From NCBI RefSeq assembly GCF_014295035.1, contig NZ_CP060404.1, positions 8,100,501-8,164,500 of the forward strand: a stretch of 64,000 bases of DNA, written 5' to 3'. Shown here piece by piece: positions 23,863 to 31,997 of this stretch. The notes under the pieces were generated by a model. It saw only the letters and a list, made by a program, of their open reading frames with translations. It had not been told where the DNA came from and did not search any database. Origin of the DNA: Streptomyces buecherae. Lineage in GTDB: Bacteria; Actinomycetota; Actinomycetes; Streptomycetales; Streptomycetaceae. Each line of letters begins with the position of its first letter. Position 1 is the first letter of the stretch. Made by a program: the position numbers and the translations under genes.

Positions 23863-26487
23863 GTGACGCTGCGGCCCGTGCCGCCGCGTCCGGTGCGCAC
23901 GGCGCTGCCGGCCCTGCCCGCCGGGGCGCTCGTCGTCACCGACGACCCGGCCGCCGTGGCCGCGCACTGTCCGCCCGACTGCCTGGTCGTGGCCCCCGCG
24001 TCGGCAGCCTCGCCGGCCCCCGCCGCGTACCCGGCCCCGCCCGGCGGCCCCACCGTGCTCCACCTGGACGACGCGGCCGACCTGCCCGCCGCACTCGCCG
24101 CCCGGGGGCGCGCCGGCGCCGCCCAGGTCCGGGTGGTCGTCGGCGCGCTCCGCGCGGAGGCCGGTCGCGCGGCGGCGTACGTGGCCGACGCGGACGGCGT
24201 GCCGCAGCGCCTGCTCGACCTGCACGACCTGGCCTTCGTGGCCGCGCAGAGCTGCGCCGGGCCGCTGCGGGACGGTGGCTGCTACGCGGTGCTCGCCCTG
24301 GCCGCGCTCGACGGCCCCACCCCCCGCCCGCACGCGGGCCTCTTCGGTGGCCTGGTGCGCAGCCTGGAGCAGGAGCTGCCGGGCGCCCTGGTGTACGCGC
24401 TGTTCACCGACGCCGCCGACGCCGACACCGGGCTCACCCAGCTCGCCGCCGAGTCCGCCCTCCACCGCCACCTGCCGCTCGCCTACCAGAGCGCGGGCCA
24501 GCGCGGCGAACTCACGCTCATCCCGGTGCGCGAGGACCACCGGGCCGGCGCCACGGACCGGCCGGGGACCGCCGGCCTCGGGTTGCCGGCCGACCCGGTG
24601 ATCGTGGCGACCGGTGGCGCGCGCGGCCTGACCGCCCACCTCGTGCACGAGATCGTCGCGGCCGGCGCGCCCCGCTCCGTATGGCTGATCGGCACCGGCC
24701 CCGAGCCCGACCCGGGCGACGTGGAACTGGCCGCGCTGCCCAAGGTGGAGGCGGTGCGCCGCCTCATGCCACGCCACCCCGGCGAGAACCTGGCCGCCCT
24801 GGGCAGGCGTTACGAACGCGCCGTGCAACAGGCCGAACGGGCCGGAACGCTGCGCGCGTTGACAGAGGTGTGCGGCCCGGACCGGGTGCACTACCGGCAG
24901 TGCGACGTGCTGGACGCCACGGCGGTGGACCGCGTGATCGGCGAGGTGCTCGCCCGCGAGGGCCGTGTCGACGTGCTGCTGCACGGCGCGGGGCTCGCCC
25001 GCAGCGCCGCGCTGGAGCGCAAGCGGCTCGCCGACTTCCGCACCGTGCGCGACGTCAAGGTTCGTGGCTACGCCCACCTGCGGGCCGCCCTGCGCGGCCA
25101 CCGGCCTGCGCTGTGGTGCTCGCTCAGCTCCATCTCCGCCTTCACCGGACTGCGCGGGGAGCCGGACTACGGCGCGGCCAACGAGTTCCTGCTGCTCGCC
25201 GCGGCCCAAGCCCGCGCCGACGGCCGGGACGAGGTCGCGTTGGTCTCCGGCCTGTGGGTGGAGTCGGGGATGGCGTCGGCCGACACGCCGGGCGGCGCGT
25301 TCCTGGCCCGCCAGGCCGAGATCGGGCAACTCACCGACGCCCAGGGCCATGCGTTCTACCGTACGGAACTGGCCGGGCGCGGCAGCCACGGCCTGGCCAC
25401 CACCTGGATCGGCGACCTGGACTGGGCCACCCTGGAGCGCGCGGCGCCCGGCTTCCGCGCCGCCTGCCGGGCGTTGGCCGAGGCCGCGCCGGAGCCGCCG
25501 CGCGCCGCCGCGCCCCGCCCACCGGCCCGCGCCTTCCTCACCGGCCCGCCACGGCAGGTCCCCGCCGGGAGCGCCCCCGTGGCGGCCTCCGACTCCGCCG
25601 CCCCCGCGGCCTCGTCCGTCTGGGACTGCGAGGTGAGCCTCGACCGTCACCCCTACCTCCTCGACCACCTCGTGGACGGGCGGCCCACGGTGCCGGGCAC
25701 CTTCATCCTGGAACTGGCCGCCGAGGCGGCGGCCGAACTCGCCCCAGGGCTGACGCCGGTGCGGATCACGGACGTGGTGCTCTCCCAGTTCATCCGGGCC
25801 GCACGGCACCGCTGGCCCCGCACCCTGCGGGTGACGGCGACCACCGAGGGGCCCGGGCGGATACGGGTGCGCGTCACCAGCCCGCCCCAGGGCCCGGTCC
25901 CCGAGCGCGAGCACACCCGCATGGTCGTGCACCTGGCCCGCAGCGCACCCGTCGGCCCCTGGTGCCCGCCGCCCGCCGGGCCCGGCACGCCGGCCCCCAA
26001 CACCTACCGGCTGCCGGGCACCCCCGTGCGGTTGGGCGGCGTCTTCGACGCGCTGAGCGAGCCGCGCTTCGAGCCCGACGGCGGGTCGGCCGCGCTGCGC
26101 CTGGCACCCGTGCGCGACAGCGCCCCCTTTGACGGCTTCCTGCTGCCCAGCCTGGCGCTCGACTGCCTGTTGCGCACCTGCGTGCTCGACGGCCGCCGGC
26201 CGGGCGCCGTCCCCGTCCTGGTGCCGACGGCGCTGGCCAGCGTGGACCTGTTCACCACGGCCAACGACCGGGAACTGGCCGCCGCCTACCCGGAAGGGCT
26301 CGTGCTGCGCCACTGGTTCGACGCCGCCACCGACGCCGAGCGCTACGCCGCGCTCGCCCCGGACGGCCGCGTGCTGCTCCAGGTCACCGGCGTCAGCGGC
26401 GCGGTCAAGGGCTGGTACGACCCGGCGACCGCGTCCTGGCGACAGCAGGCCCCGACCGCCGCCGCGCCACCGGGCCCGTCCGCGTAG
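23863..26487 (+). CDS. PKS ketoreductase-dehydratase protein (KR-DH)
   Basis: An 874-residue protein that would reduce and dehydrate the beta-keto intermediates on the tandem ACPs. Residues 1-240 are a KR-like structural subdomain. The catalytic KR begins near 245 (VIVATGGARGL, nucleotide site) with SSISAF and Y436 in the YxxxN motif EPDYGAANEF. From about 590 a hot-dog dehydratase begins with H602, G606 and P611 forming HxxxGxxxxP within DHLVDGRPTVPG. No enoyl reductase is present, so double bonds should remain. GTG 23863 is the first usual start, but it has no clear ribosome site, and protein-like sequence continues upstream in frame to a stop at 23797, so the true start may be CTG 23848 or depend on coupling with the preceding gene. 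Confidence 0.82.
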   Translation: MTLRPVPPRPVRTALPALPAGALVVTDDPAAVAAHCPPDCLVVAPASAASPAPAAYPAPPGGPTVLHLDDAADLPAALAARGRAGAAQVRVVVGALRAEAGRAAAYVADADGVPQRLLDLHDLAFVAAQSCAGPLRDGGCYAVLALAALDGPTPRPHAGLFGGLVRSLEQELPGALVYALFTDAADADTGLTQLAAESALHRHLPLAYQSAGQRGELTLIPVREDHRAGATDRPGTAGLGLPADPVIVATGGARGLTAHLVHEIVAAGAPRSVWLIGTGPEPDPGDVELAALPKVEAVRRLMPRHPGENLAALGRRYERAVQQAERAGTLRALTEVCGPDRVHYRQCDVLDATAVDRVIGEVLAREGRVDVLLHGAGLARSAALERKRLADFRTVRDVKVRGYAHLRAALRGHRPALWCSLSSISAFTGLRGEPDYGAANEFLLLAAAQARADGRDEVALVSGLWVESGMASADTPGGAFLARQAEIGQLTDAQGHAFYRTELAGRGSHGLATTWIGDLDWATLERAAPGFRAACRALAEAAPEPPRAAAPRPPARAFLTGPPRQVPAGSAPVAASDSAAPAASSVWDCEVSLDRHPYLLDHLVDGRPTVPGTFILELAAEAAAELAPGLTPVRITDVVLSQFIRAARHRWPRTLRVTATTEGPGRIRVRVTSPPQGPVPEREHTRMVVHLARSAPVGPWCPPPAGPGTPAPNTYRLPGTPVRLGGVFDALSEPRFEPDGGSAALRLAPVRDSAPFDGFLLPSLALDCLLRTCVLDGRRPGAVPVLVPTALASVDLFTTANDRELAAAYPEGLVLRHWFDAATDAERYAALAPDGRVLLQVTGVSGAVKGWYDPATASWRQQAPTAAAPPGPSA

Positions 26488-26577
26488 ACCCACCCGGGCG
26501 GCCCCACGCCGCCCGCGCACGCCCACCACGGCACCCCGGGTGCCGCCGAACCCAGCACCGACGATGCGGAGTACGTG

Positions 26578-28281
26578 ATGCCATCCGAAGCGGCCGACGC
26601 CAGGCCCCCCGGCCAGTCGCCGAAGCCCACCCCAGACCAGGCGCCACCGCCGGACGCCGGGCCGGCCGGCCCGCCCGGTGGGCCGGCGCCCGACGCGGCC
26701 GAGGAGGCGGCGTCGCGGCGCGCCCGGCCGTGGACGCTGGGCCTGGTCTGCGTGGCGATGTTCATGCTGATGCTGGACGTCACCGTGGTGAACGTCGCCC
26801 TGCCCGAGCTGCGCACCTCCCTGGACGCCGGCTTCTCCGACCTCCAGTGGGTCATCGACTCCTACACCCTGACCCTGGCCGCGTTCCTGCTCACCGGCGG
26901 CTCGCTGGCCGACCGGCTGGGCCGCAAGCGGGTATTCACCGTCGGCCTGGTGGTCTTCACCCTGTCCTCGCTGGTGGCCGGCCTGGCCCAGGACGTGCTC
27001 GCGCTCAACCTGGCCCGTGGCGTCCAGGGCGTGGGCGCCGCCGTGCTGTTCTCCGTCGGCCCCGCCCTCATCGGCCACGAGTTCCGTGGCAAGGACCGCG
27101 GCATGGCCTTCGGACTGTTCGGCGCCGTCGCCGGGCTCGCGCTGGCCTTCGGGCCGCTGGTGGGCGGGCTGCTGACGGACGCGCTGAGCTGGCGCTGGAT
27201 CTTCCTGGTCAACGTGCCGATCGGGGTGGCCGCCCTGCTCGCGGGCGCGGTGCACCTGCGGGAGTCGCGACAGCCACAGGCGCACCGCGTCGACTGGTGG
27301 GGCATGGTCGCCTTCGCGGCGTCGCTCACCCTGCTCGTGCTCGGCTTCCTGCGCGGCGAGTCCTCCGGGTGGACCAGCGGCCCCATCCTGGCGGCCTTCG
27401 GCGGAGCCCTCGTGCTCATGATCGCCTTCGTGGCCATCGAGCGGCACCTCGGCGAGCGGGCCATGTTCGACCTGAGCCTGCTGCGCATCCCCACCTTCGG
27501 CGGCATCTGCGTGGCCACCTTCCTCTCCAACGCGACCAGCCTCGCCGCAGTCTTCCTCCAGATCTCCTACATCCAGAACGTGCTCGGCTTCTCGCCCTGG
27601 GAGACCGGCCTGCGGCTGATGCCGATGATGCTCACGCTGTTCGTGGTGGCCGCCCTGACCGGCGGGTTGCTCCAGACCATGCCGCCAGGGCTGCTGGTGG
27701 GCCTGTCCATCGGCTTCATCGCCGCCGGCATGGGCCTGGTGACGCTGGTGGAGCCGGACAGCTCCTGGACCGCGCTGCTGCCCAGCATGATCGTCACCGG
27801 CATCGGCATGGGCCTGTTCAACCCGCCCCGCGCCGCCGTCACCATCGGCGTGGTGCCGCCCGAGAAGGCCGGCATGGCCTCCGGCATGGGGGAGACCTTC
27901 CAACAGGTGGGCGTCGCCGTGGGCATCGCCGCCTTCGGCGCGCTCTTCCACCACCGGGTCACCGACGCCTTCGCGGCCTCGGACGCCGGAGACCAACTCG
28001 GCGACCGGGCCCACGAGGTAGGCACCGCGGTGGCCGCCGAGGGCCAGGGCCAGGCCGTCGCCGACGTTCCCGCGGACCTCGCCGACCCGGTGGCCGAGGC
28101 CGCCAGGACCGCCTTCGTCTCCGGGCTGACCGACGTGATGGCGCTGTGCGCGGCCGTGTGCGCGCTCGGCGCCGTGGTCGCCTTCGCCTTCATCCGCCGC
28201 CGCGACCTGCACGCGAGCGCGCGGGAGGGCGCCGGCGCCGAGCCCACGCCCGGCCCGGACTCCGCCCCGGTGCCCGCCTGA
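26578..28281 (+). CDS. MFS drug/metabolite exporter, DHA2 (14-TM) family
   Basis: A 567-residue proton-driven exporter, presumably secreting the cluster product and giving self-resistance. After a 45-residue polar N-terminus there are about 14 hydrophobic segments. Family motifs visible: LDVTVVNVALPEL in helix 1, GGSLADRLGRKRVF (motif A loop), FGLFGAVAGLALAFGPLVGG (motif C region) and DALSWRWIFLVNVPIG. ATG 26578 is preferred over GTG 26575 because GGAG at 26568-26571 then lies 6 bases upstream. It follows the KR-DH gene by 90 bases. A 14-bp hairpin lies downstream at 28311. No partner membrane fusion protein is needed in this phylum. Confidence 0.93.
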   Translation: MPSEAADARPPGQSPKPTPDQAPPPDAGPAGPPGGPAPDAAEEAASRRARPWTLGLVCVAMFMLMLDVTVVNVALPELRTSLDAGFSDLQWVIDSYTLTLAAFLLTGGSLADRLGRKRVFTVGLVVFTLSSLVAGLAQDVLALNLARGVQGVGAAVLFSVGPALIGHEFRGKDRGMAFGLFGAVAGLALAFGPLVGGLLTDALSWRWIFLVNVPIGVAALLAGAVHLRESRQPQAHRVDWWGMVAFAASLTLLVLGFLRGESSGWTSGPILAAFGGALVLMIAFVAIERHLGERAMFDLSLLRIPTFGGICVATFLSNATSLAAVFLQISYIQNVLGFSPWETGLRLMPMMLTLFVVAALTGGLLQTMPPGLLVGLSIGFIAAGMGLVTLVEPDSSWTALLPSMIVTGIGMGLFNPPRAAVTIGVVPPEKAGMASGMGETFQQVGVAVGIAAFGALFHHRVTDAFAASDAGDQLGDRAHEVGTAVAAEGQGQAVADVPADLADPVAEAARTAFVSGLTDVMALCAAVCALGAVVAFAFIRRRDLHASAREGAGAEPTPGPDSAPVPA

Positions 28282-28310
28282 CGCGCCCCGCCCGCGGGCG
28301 CCCCCGTACC

Positions 28311-28354
28311 GTCGCGGGCCGGCCCGGTAACCCCCTCACCGGCCGGCCCGCGAC
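28311..28354 (+). terminator. 14-bp hairpin between exporter and thioesterase genes
   Basis: Bases 28311-28324 are perfectly complementary to 28341-28354 across a 16-base loop. It lies 30 bases after the exporter stop and 136 bases before the thioesterase start. It is probably a partial terminator, or a processing site within the cluster transcript. Confidence 0.6.
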
Positions 28355-28490
28355 GCCCGCCCCCGCGCGTGCGGGTGCGCGGGTACGCGGCCGGCGTCGA
28401 CGCCGGGGTGCACCCCGGCCCGCGGGCGTGAGCGCGCACGCGGAAGACTCGTGGGGCAAGCCCGAGCACGAGCCAACGAGGAGATCCACG

Positions 28491-29390
28491 ATGCCCCCAG
28501 CGGCGCGCACCGCGACCGGCGTCCCCGCCGCGCCCCCGTCGACCACCACGCGGAGCCGGCCCCGCCCCACCCACCACGGCAGCGTCACCTGCCCACGCCC
28601 GGTGCCGGACCCCGCCCTGCGGCTGTTCCTCTTCCACCACGCCGGCGGCTCCCACCTGCTCTACCGGGGCTGGGCCGAACACTTCCCGGCCGACTGGGAG
28701 GTCTGCCTGGTCAACGCCCCCGGCCGGGGCAGCCTGCACGACGTGGGCCCGCTGGCGAGCAGCGAGGAGCTGGTGGCCTACCTCGTACGGGACCTGGAAC
28801 CGCTGCTCGATCGGCCCTACGCCTTCTTCGGACACAGCATGGGCGGCCTCGTGGGGTACGAACTGTCCCGCCGACTCGCCACCGAGGGCCGACAGGTTCC
28901 CCGCTGGCTCGGCGTCTCCTCCTGGGGCGGGCCCCGCCCGTCTCCCGGCGCGGGGGCGCGGGGAGCCGAGCCCGAAGGACCGGCCGGCGGCGCGGGCCTG
29001 GCGCGGCACCTGTTGCCGGACGCCGAACTGCGCGACTGGCTGCGGTCGGTGGGTGGCACGCCGCCCGAACTACTCGACGACGACGGCCTGTGGGCGATGT
29101 TCGCCCCCACCTTCCGGGGCGACTTCTCGGTGGTGGACACCTGGCGCCCGGCGCCCGGCGCCGCGCCGCCGCCCGTGCCGCTCACCGTCTTCGGCGGTGA
29201 CGCCGACGCCGTGGTGCCGCCCGCGCGGCTCGCCGGCTGGGCCGAGCACACCCCGCACTTCCAGGGCCTGCATCTGCATCCGGGCGACCACTTCTACCTG
29301 CGCGACCACGAGCGGGCGGTGGCGCGGCAGATCACCGAGTCCCTCACCCCGCTCCTGCCCACCCAGACCGCTCCTTCCCAGCCCCGCTGA
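28491..29390 (+). CDS. Type II thioesterase (alpha/beta hydrolase)
   Basis: A 299-residue editing thioesterase that removes wrong or stalled acyl groups from carrier proteins. After a 35-residue disordered N-terminus the family opening RLFLFHHAGGS is present, the nucleophile is S116 in GHSMGG, and the general acid and base are likely the D of FGGDADAVVP and the H of LHPGDHFYL. ATG 28491 is preceded by GAGGAG (28478-28483) at a spacing of 7. Type II thioesterases commonly accompany NRPS and PKS clusters, and because module 2 ends in a reductase no chain-release thioesterase is expected, which supports an editing role. Confidence 0.92.
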   Translation: MPPAARTATGVPAAPPSTTTRSRPRPTHHGSVTCPRPVPDPALRLFLFHHAGGSHLLYRGWAEHFPADWEVCLVNAPGRGSLHDVGPLASSEELVAYLVRDLEPLLDRPYAFFGHSMGGLVGYELSRRLATEGRQVPRWLGVSSWGGPRPSPGAGARGAEPEGPAGGAGLARHLLPDAELRDWLRSVGGTPPELLDDDGLWAMFAPTFRGDFSVVDTWRPAPGAAPPPVPLTVFGGDADAVVPPARLAGWAEHTPHFQGLHLHPGDHFYLRDHERAVARQITESLTPLLPTQTAPSQPR

Positions 29391-29402
29391 CGGCCCGACA
29401 CC

Positions 29403-29444
29403 CGCGACCGGTGCGCCCGCGAGGCGACGGGCTCACCGGTCGCG
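29403..29444 (+). terminator. Hairpin after the thioesterase gene
   Basis: Bases 29403-29413 are complementary to 29434-29444 (11 bp) with a 20-base loop, 12 bases after the thioesterase stop. It is a plausible end of the main biosynthetic transcript, although the large loop weakens the call. Confidence 0.5.
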
Positions 29445-29477
29445 AGCGGCGGCCCGCCCCGGCGAGGGCATGGCGAC

Positions 29478-29506
29478 CGGATGAACCCCGGTGAACGCGG
29501 ATGAAC
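29478..29506 (-). promoter_or_regulatory. Three GTTCAYC direct repeats, PHO-box-like
   Basis: Read on the minus strand, GTTCATC, GTTCACC and GTTCATC follow each other every 10 bases. The core matches the GTTCACC unit of the Streptomyces PhoP box, whose units normally repeat every 11 bases. A weaker fourth unit may lie at 29509-29516. It could place the TauD gene or the cluster under phosphate control. Confidence 0.4.
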
Positions 29507-30028
29507 AGCGGATGCCACTCCCACCCCACCCCGCACCGGCCCAGAGGTACCCCCGTTCACCACCTGACGCGGGTCGCCCACCGGCCGCCTCCGGCTCACC
29601 CCACCTGGTAAAGCACCAGGTCAGAGCCGCACGTCGAGATGAATGCCACGAGGGTGGTCGGGCAGCACGGCGGCCCGGCGAGGGGCGCTCGCCCAGCCTT
29701 CGCCGGGGCCGGCCCGTACCGACGCGGTGTTGACGCGGCGCCCGGGCCGTTGCGACGCTCCGCCCATGTCAGCCACCCGCCCGCACCCCGCACGGCGCCC
29801 GCACGCCGCGCCGTGGCTCGGCCCGGCCGCGTGTCCACGCCGCCCGGCCGCCGCGTGACGCTGACCCGTACGCGGCGGGGGGTGCCACTTTCCGCACCCC
29901 ATGGAGCCACCCGAGGGCACAGCCAAGAAGCCCGGCCCCCACCACCCAGCCCGCACCGCCCCACACCCGCCACCCGGCCGCGACCGCGCGCCGGGCCGCC
30001 GCCCCCCAAGCACCGAAAGGGCATCGCC

Positions 30029-31039
30029 ATGACCTCCGCGCCGACCCGTGTGACGCCCGCCGCGACCGACCGCGACGACGGCCCGTTGCGTACCACCCGC
30101 CTCAACGGCCGCATCGGTGCCGTCATCGAGGGGGTGTGGCTCGGCGGTGACCTTGACGCCGCCACCGTGGCGGCCGTCCGCGAGCGCGTCCTCGCCCACA
30201 AGGTGGTCTTCTTCCGTGGCCAACACCACCTGGACGGGGTGCGACACGAGGCGTTCGCCCGGCTGCTCGGCACGCCCGTCGCCCACCCCACCGTCCCCTC
30301 AGCGGACGGCCGGTACGCGCTGAGTATCGCCTCCGACCACGGCGGCCGGGCCAACCAGTGGCACAGCGACGTCACCTTCGTCCCCGCCTACCCGGCCTTC
30401 TCCATCCTGCGGGCCGAGGTCATCCCGCCCTACGGGGGCAACACCCTGTGGGCCAACACCGCCACCGCGTACGCCGAACTCGCCGAGCCGCTGCGCATCC
30501 TCGCCGACAGCCTGCGGGCCCTGCACTCCAACGAGTACGACTACGCCGCCGTCCAACCCGACGCCCGGGACGAGCGACTCGACCAGTACCACCGGGTCTT
30601 CACGGCCACCTCGTTCACCACCGAGCACCCCGTGGTGCGCGTACACCCCGAGACCGGCGAACGCACCCTGGTGCTCGGCAACTTCGTGCAGCGCGTCAGA
30701 GGGGTGCCCAGCAGGGACTCGCGGCTGCTCATCGACCTGTTCCAGCACCACATCGAACGCCCGGAGAACACCGTGCGCTGGCAGTGGCAGGAGGGCGACG
30801 TGGCCATCTGGGACAACCGGGCCACCCAGCACTACGGGGTGGACGACTCGGGCGACCACCCGCGCGTCCTGCGCCGGATCACGATCGACGGGGAGGTCGC
30901 CATCGGCGTGGACGGGCGGCCGAGCGTGCTGGTGAGTCCGCGGACGGTGCCCGCGCCACCGTTCGGCACCCCGTCGGGGGCCTCGACGGCGGGATCACCG
31001 GAGGCCGGCGCGCCCGGTTCGGCGGGCTCACCCGCCTGA
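30029..31039 (+). CDS. TauD/TfdA-type Fe(II)/2-oxoglutarate dioxygenase
   Basis: A 336-residue non-heme iron oxygenase likely to hydroxylate or desaturate the cluster's peptide or acyl product, with 2-oxoglutarate as co-substrate. The iron ligands are H112 and D114 in WHSDVTF, with the distal His in WDNRATQHYGVDD near residue 269; the following RVLRR supplies the expected 2-oxoglutarate-binding Arg. The last 45 residues are a low-complexity Pro/Ser/Gly tail. ATG 30029 has GAAAGGG 8 bases upstream. It is separated from the thioesterase by 638 bases, so it may have its own promoter, but direction and enzyme class suggest it belongs to the same cluster. A general taurine-like sulfonate role is the alternative. 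Confidence 0.85.
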   Translation: MTSAPTRVTPAATDRDDGPLRTTRLNGRIGAVIEGVWLGGDLDAATVAAVRERVLAHKVVFFRGQHHLDGVRHEAFARLLGTPVAHPTVPSADGRYALSIASDHGGRANQWHSDVTFVPAYPAFSILRAEVIPPYGGNTLWANTATAYAELAEPLRILADSLRALHSNEYDYAAVQPDARDERLDQYHRVFTATSFTTEHPVVRVHPETGERTLVLGNFVQRVRGVPSRDSRLLIDLFQHHIERPENTVRWQWQEGDVAIWDNRATQHYGVDDSGDHPRVLRRITIDGEVAIGVDGRPSVLVSPRTVPAPPFGTPSGASTAGSPEAGAPGSAGSPA

Positions 31040-31296
31040 CGGCGCGGCCCGCGGTGGCGCGGCTCGGCCGTGGGCGGGGCGGCGCCGTACGGGGGAGCCG
31101 TACGGGACGGGGCCGGAGGTGGGCGGTGGGGGTGCGAGGGCGGCGGCCGGGGCCGGGGCGCATGGGCCCGGCCGGCAGCCGCGGGGCCTGGTCGGCCATG
31201 TCGGCGGGTGGGCGCTGTGTGCCGTCGCCGCCGTACGGTCCCGTGGCCAGTGCCCGGGACCGGCCCGCCATCGCGGGCAACGTGCTGGTGCGGCCG

Positions 31297-31680
31297 TCAG
31301 GAGGCCGGGACCTCCGCCGCACCGTCGGAGTGGGACAGGGCGGCCGAGAGGCTGTCGTGGATCAGGAAGACCTCGGTCAGCCGGGTGGCGCGCAGCACCT
31401 TGAGCGTGAACGAGTCAGCCACCACCAGCCGCAGCAGCCGCCCCCTGCGCCGCAGGCGGTTGGCGAGCTGGCACAGCACGCCCAGGCCGCTGCAGTCGAT
31501 GAAGGTGACCGCGGTCAGGTCGACCACCACGTCCGGCTGCCGATCCAGGTCCTGACCTGCGAGGAGGTCGCTGTTCGCGGCGGCGACGAGGATGTCTATC
31601 TCGCCGTGGAGCTCGATGATCAGGAACCTGTCAAAGGTCCAACGCCTGATCGCGTAGGGGAGTTCGTACTGCTCGGACAT
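31297..31680 (-). CDS. STAS-domain anti-sigma factor antagonist
   Basis: A 127-residue single-domain protein of the SpoIIAA/RsbV/BldG family. The signature VVDLTAVTFIDCSGLGVL includes the serine (DCSGL, near residue 64) that an anti-sigma kinase would phosphorylate. When unphosphorylated, such proteins bind the anti-sigma factor and free a sigma factor. The ATG at 31680 has GGGAG upstream on the minus strand. No anti-sigma kinase lies next to it, so its partner must be encoded elsewhere. It converges on the TauD gene and diverges from the SDR gene. Confidence 0.9.
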   Translation of the reverse strand: MSEQYELPYAIRRWTFDRFLIIELHGEIDILVAAANSDLLAGQDLDRQPDVVVDLTAVTFIDCSGLGVLCQLANRLRRRGRLLRLVVADSFTLKVLRATRLTEVFLIHDSLSAALSHSDGAAEVPAS

Positions 31681-31997
31681 GGGGCGCTCCCTCGCCAGTG
31701 AAGGCGGGTCGATGATTACTCTGTGTTACTGTTTTTCGCCGCTCGGCGCCTCGGAAGGGATTGTGTGGTGTCGTTCATCCGCAGTTTCCGTGCCACGGGC
31801 TGAGGCGGCTACCAGGGATGATGCCCAATTCAACGGTGATCTACCGTCGAAAGGGGAACTTCTTGTGCCGAATCTGCATTTCGACCGATGATTACGAGGA
31901 GTAATTGCCCTTCGGGGCGAGTTTGGCGAAGTCTCATCGGCATACGTACAGTTCGGGGGTTTGCTGGTAGCACGAGGCCGAGGGACGGTAAGCGGCG
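31681..31997. other. 317-base divergent promoter region
   Basis: This lies between the STAS gene (minus) and the SDR gene (plus). It is noticeably richer in A and T than its neighbours (for example around 31711-31730 and 31885-31910), as expected for promoters. I could not assign precise -35/-10 pairs and see no coding frame. Confidence 0.5.

Larger units (their letters stand above)
29391..30028. other. 638-base non-coding stretch inside the cluster
   Basis: No gene is supported. It contains a hairpin at 29403-29444 and a set of GTTCAYC direct repeats at 29478-29506, both listed separately. The ribosome site GAAAGGG at 30014-30020 serves the next gene. The remainder is GC-rich without visible structure. 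Confidence 0.6.
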
